Source: JADHUC01 sp964617665
Lineage (GTDB): Bacteria > Planctomycetota > Planctomycetia > Pirellulales > Pirellulaceae
Assembly (NCBI GenBank): GCA_964617665.1
Contig: CAZUAH010000704.1
Location: forward strand, 1 to 6,643
Direction: 5' to 3'
DNA: 6,643 nt
How positions within the stretch are numbered: the first letter of the stretch is position 1; each line of letters begins with the position of its first letter. The notes beneath the pieces are model-generated. The model worked only from the letters and a program-made list of their open reading frames with translations. It did no database searches and was not told the DNA's origin. Made by a program: the position numbers and the translations under genes. Positions 4,832 through 6,643 of the stretch are shown in pieces.

Positions 4832-6130
4832 TTGGCCGAACCACCTATCAACTCGACACGATGCAAACGGTATCGCCAGAGGCAGTTGCGACCGGTTCCA
4901 CTGCTTCTGCTTGGTGCAGTCTTTCTTGTGGGCTGTCACACGGGACAGCCGACAGCCAATAAGACACGAACGCAACCTGAGGCGAAACCCGCCGCAGCAC
5001 CGACTGAGACTGCCGTTGCAGAGCAACCAACGCTTTCCGAGGACGACGTGGCCTCGATACGCGAGGCAATCGAGGGCTGTGGCGGCATGCTTCAGTATGA
5101 TACGCAGGGCCAACCCACCGCAATCGACTTGGCAGTCGAACGAGGATCGACCAATCAGGCGGCGTACGAGGCGGCCGTATCGTGCCCCTCCTTGAAAAGC
5201 CTGCGGGTTCGCGCCGCAGTTCTTTCGGCCGACGACTTCTCGAAGATCGCCACTCTGACGTCGCTTGAGGAGCTAATGCTGGAGGACGCAGCCATTACCG
5301 ACGGCGTGCTGAAACAGATCGCCGACGCTCTCCCCGAATTGCAGCGATTTCGGCTCCGGAACGCCCCCCAGATTACCGATCGCGGAATCGCCGACTTGGC
5401 TACTTCATCCCGCCTGACCCACCTTACACTGATCGATCTGCTGATAACCGGCCAAGCAGTAGAATCGATCGCAGAGATGCCTTCACTCGTCTCGCTGGAC
5501 CTTCGCATGTGCAGCAAGATCGAATGCGTCGGCTTGGCGGCGCTAATGGAAGCACCGAGGCTGAAGGAATTGAAGCTGGGAGGGAGCGGCATCGACGACA
5601 CAACGATGAACATCGCAGTAAGGCTTCCGCATTTGGAGAGCCTGACGGTTGATGATGCATCGCTCGGTGCCGAGGGTCTGGCCACACTCGCCCAGAACAG
5701 GAAGACCGCCGATCGCATTCGGATTCTGACGGTTGCGAGGTGTTCCGCCCTGTCGGACGATGCATTGAAGCCCCTGGCCGCATTCAGCAATCTCGAAAGG
5801 CTCACGTTGCGAGACGTGCCAATCACGGGATCATTCCTGGAATCGTTGCCGTCACCGCATCGGCTGGAACTGCTTTCGCTGAACCAGACGTTCCTGAGCG
5901 ACGAAGCATTTGACGCCATCGCCGCATGTCGCTACCTGAAACGCCTCGAAGTGGCCGAGTCTCCACTCTCCGCCGAAGCCCTGGAGAGGATCGCAACGCT
6001 ATCCAGTCTCGAATACCTGAACCTGAGCGACTGCGGGCTGGACGATGAACTCCTCGAACCGATCGCCGCTCTAAAGAACCTGAACACGTTGATCCTGGAG
6101 GGGAATCCCGACGTCACACGGCCCCGTTAA
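4832..6130 (+). CDS. Leucine-rich-repeat lipoprotein
   Basis: This is a surface or periplasmic protein made mostly of leucine-rich repeats, probably for protein-protein contact; no catalytic domain is visible. A hydrophobic segment PVPLLLLGAVFLVGC carries the lipobox LVGC, so the mature protein should be lipid-anchored at Cys35. A Pro/Ala/Thr-rich linker follows. About 13 repeats of roughly 24 residues then run to the end, each of the form L--L-L--(S/A/P)-ITD--L--IA-L, for example LEELMLEDAAITD and LEYLNLSDCGLDD. The last repeat ends without a capping motif. The start is uncertain: no in-frame ATG exists. TTG 4832 has AGGA 8 bases upstream and gives a basic n-region. TTG 4886 gives a short 16-residue leader. 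ATG 4860 is in another frame. The total is 432 residues from 4832. The gene lies behind the REP-like element and 24 bases ahead of the sulfatase start, so the last two are likely cotranscribed. Confidence 0.87.
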   Translation: MAEPPINSTRCKRYRQRQLRPVPLLLLGAVFLVGCHTGQPTANKTRTQPEAKPAAAPTETAVAEQPTLSEDDVASIREAIEGCGGMLQYDTQGQPTAIDLAVERGSTNQAAYEAAVSCPSLKSLRVRAAVLSADDFSKIATLTSLEELMLEDAAITDGVLKQIADALPELQRFRLRNAPQITDRGIADLATSSRLTHLTLIDLLITGQAVESIAEMPSLVSLDLRMCSKIECVGLAALMEAPRLKELKLGGSGIDDTTMNIAVRLPHLESLTVDDASLGAEGLATLAQNRKTADRIRILTVARCSALSDDALKPLAAFSNLERLTLRDVPITGSFLESLPSPHRLELLSLNQTFLSDEAFDAIAACRYLKRLEVAESPLSAEALERIATLSSLEYLNLSDCGLDDELLEPIAALKNLNTLILEGNPDVTRPR

Positions 6131-6154
6131 CTTCTACCGAAGTAGGATCAAATC

Positions 6155-6433
6155 ATGCCCACAATCGCCCCGAAGCGTTTTCTCGGTCTTCTGCCCCTGC
6201 TATGGGGCGTTATGACAACCGGCCTTGCCTTGACTTGCAGCACCGGCAATTGCCATGCCCACCAACGCCCCAACATCATTCTGATTCTGGTCGAGAATAT
6301 CAGCACCGACCTGAGTTGTTACGGTTGCCCCGCCGTGAAGACTCCGCATATCGACAAACTGGCCTCGGAGGGCGTTCGGTATAACATGGCAAACTTGGTT
6401 GCCGAGCAATTGTGGTCACATCGTCCGAGGTGA
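6155..6433 (+). pseudogene. Truncated sulfatase N-terminus
   Basis: The ATG at 6155 follows AGGA at 6143-6146. Residues 1-36 are a signal peptide (PKR, hydrophobic core, ending near CHAH). The sulfatase N-terminal motif follows: RPNIILILVENISTDLSCYG, then VKTPHIDKLASEGVRYN. Family members bind Ca2+ with two Asp where this has Glu47-Asn48, so the metal site was already altered or belongs to a diverged subfamily. Similarity stops at about residue 78 (near base 6390). The last 14 residues are foreign and a TGA ends the frame at 6433. Complete sulfatases are around 450-600 residues and carry C/S-X-P-X-R for formylglycine formation; I find this motif in no frame downstream. It is therefore a broken gene, not a short enzyme. 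Its former substrate was presumably a sulfated polysaccharide or glycan. Confidence 0.8.
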
Positions 6434-6470
6434 TCAAGCGCAGGTTCCTGAAGCGCGGAGGGGCACCCCA

Positions 6471-6491
6471 CCGAGGGCATTCTTACCTCGG
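6471..6491 (+). other. Hairpin CCGAGG/CCTCGG
   Basis: A 6-bp perfect stem (6471-6476 with 6486-6491) encloses a 9-nt loop, in the sequence that replaced the rest of the sulfatase. It stands 10 bases before a second hairpin. Its function is unknown; chance is possible at this GC content. Confidence 0.3.
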
Positions 6492-6643
6492 CCGCAATGC
6501 GCGGAGGTGCTTCACACCTCTGAAGTTTTTGACTGGCCCAAAAGTACGGCGGTCCGACACGCCTACGCGGTTATCAATCTGCTTAGCGAGATCGGCAGCG
6601 TCAGTTGTGTCCATGGTCAGAGGGACTGCCTCGGTACACGGAA
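6483..6643 (-). CDS. Possible C-terminus of an unidentified protein, running off the window end
   Basis: On the - strand about 52 codons are open from the window edge to a TAA at 6485-6483. The sequence includes DTTDAADLAKQIDNRVG and TFGPVKNFRGVKHLRALRP. Its residue mix looks natural. However, the + strand in the same codon register is also open, reading VFDWPKSTAVRHAYAVINLL and onward, and looks about as natural. The third-position GC does not separate them. I recognise neither. At most one is likely to be real. Confidence 0.25.
   Translation of the reverse strand, partial: PCTEAVPLTMDTTDAADLAKQIDNRVGVSDRRTFGPVKNFRGVKHLRALRPR
6502..6530 (+). terminator. Weak candidate intrinsic terminator
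   Basis: CGGAGGTG (6502-6509) pairs with CACCTCTG (6515-6522), one pair being G-U, around the loop CTTCA. After AAG comes a TTTTT at 6526-6530. The stem is good, but the T-run is short and set 3 bases off, so termination on the + strand after the sulfatase relic is only possible. Confidence 0.35.

Noticed and set aside
3990..5195. 401-codon open frame overlapping the oxidoreductase and LRR genes
   Set aside because: It is an Arg/His-rich out-of-frame shadow of two well-supported genes, with no recognisable domain.
1..6643. CRISPR array, tRNA, rRNA, toxin-antitoxin or defence cluster
   Set aside because: No regular repeat-spacer pattern, cloverleaf, ribosomal RNA motif or recognisable defence protein was seen on either strand.

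Overview
The window looks like a Planctomycetota chromosome, probably Pirellulales-like. The protein evidence is a Tat-exported Gfo/Idh/MocA oxidoreductase, a leucine-rich-repeat lipoprotein, a secreted sulfatase N-terminus and a secreted BNR-repeat protein. A REP-like palindrome behind the oxidoreductase also resembles repeats I remember from that group. All identifiable coding sequence is on the + strand. The lineage is an inference from gene content; no rRNA or tRNA is present.

Positions 1-523 are a gene graveyard. A frameshifted C-terminal piece of a BadF/BadG/BcrA/BcrD-type activase (to 277) is followed after 14 bases by the last ~27 codons of an AraC-family regulator (292-375). Positions 376-523 show no gene. 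Positions 524-734 hold the start of a secreted protein with a good ribosome binding site and signal peptide. It is shifted out of frame by a 4-bp tandem duplication and stopped early. The 3' end of a group II intron (domain V at 746-779 plus a domain VI-like hairpin) lies immediately behind it, with no reverse transcriptase in the window.

Positions 889-4743 hold three intact genes. The first is a secreted BNR_4-type protein whose conserved His/His/Tyr/Arg pattern resembles the active site of PL24/PL25 ulvan lyases. The second is a two-domain GNAT acetyltransferase. The third is a secreted Gfo/Idh/MocA oxidoreductase. The BNR gene appears lower in GC and sits just behind the intron remnant, which hints at separate acquisition.

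Positions 4744-6643 begin with a 19-nt-arm REP-like palindrome, followed by a leucine-rich-repeat lipoprotein with no ATG start. Next comes a sulfatase gene cut off after about 78 recognisable residues, before its catalytic cysteine motif. The last ~210 bases contain two hairpins and two antisense open frames that cannot be told apart.

Taken together, the intact genes fit extracellular attack on a sulfated or uronate-containing polysaccharide: BNR_4 protein, sulfatase relic and sugar oxidoreductase. The surroundings show repeated truncation and rearrangement. I see no defence system, CRISPR array or clearly new multi-gene system. The best leads are the possible polysaccharide lyase and the intron-associated gene wreckage.
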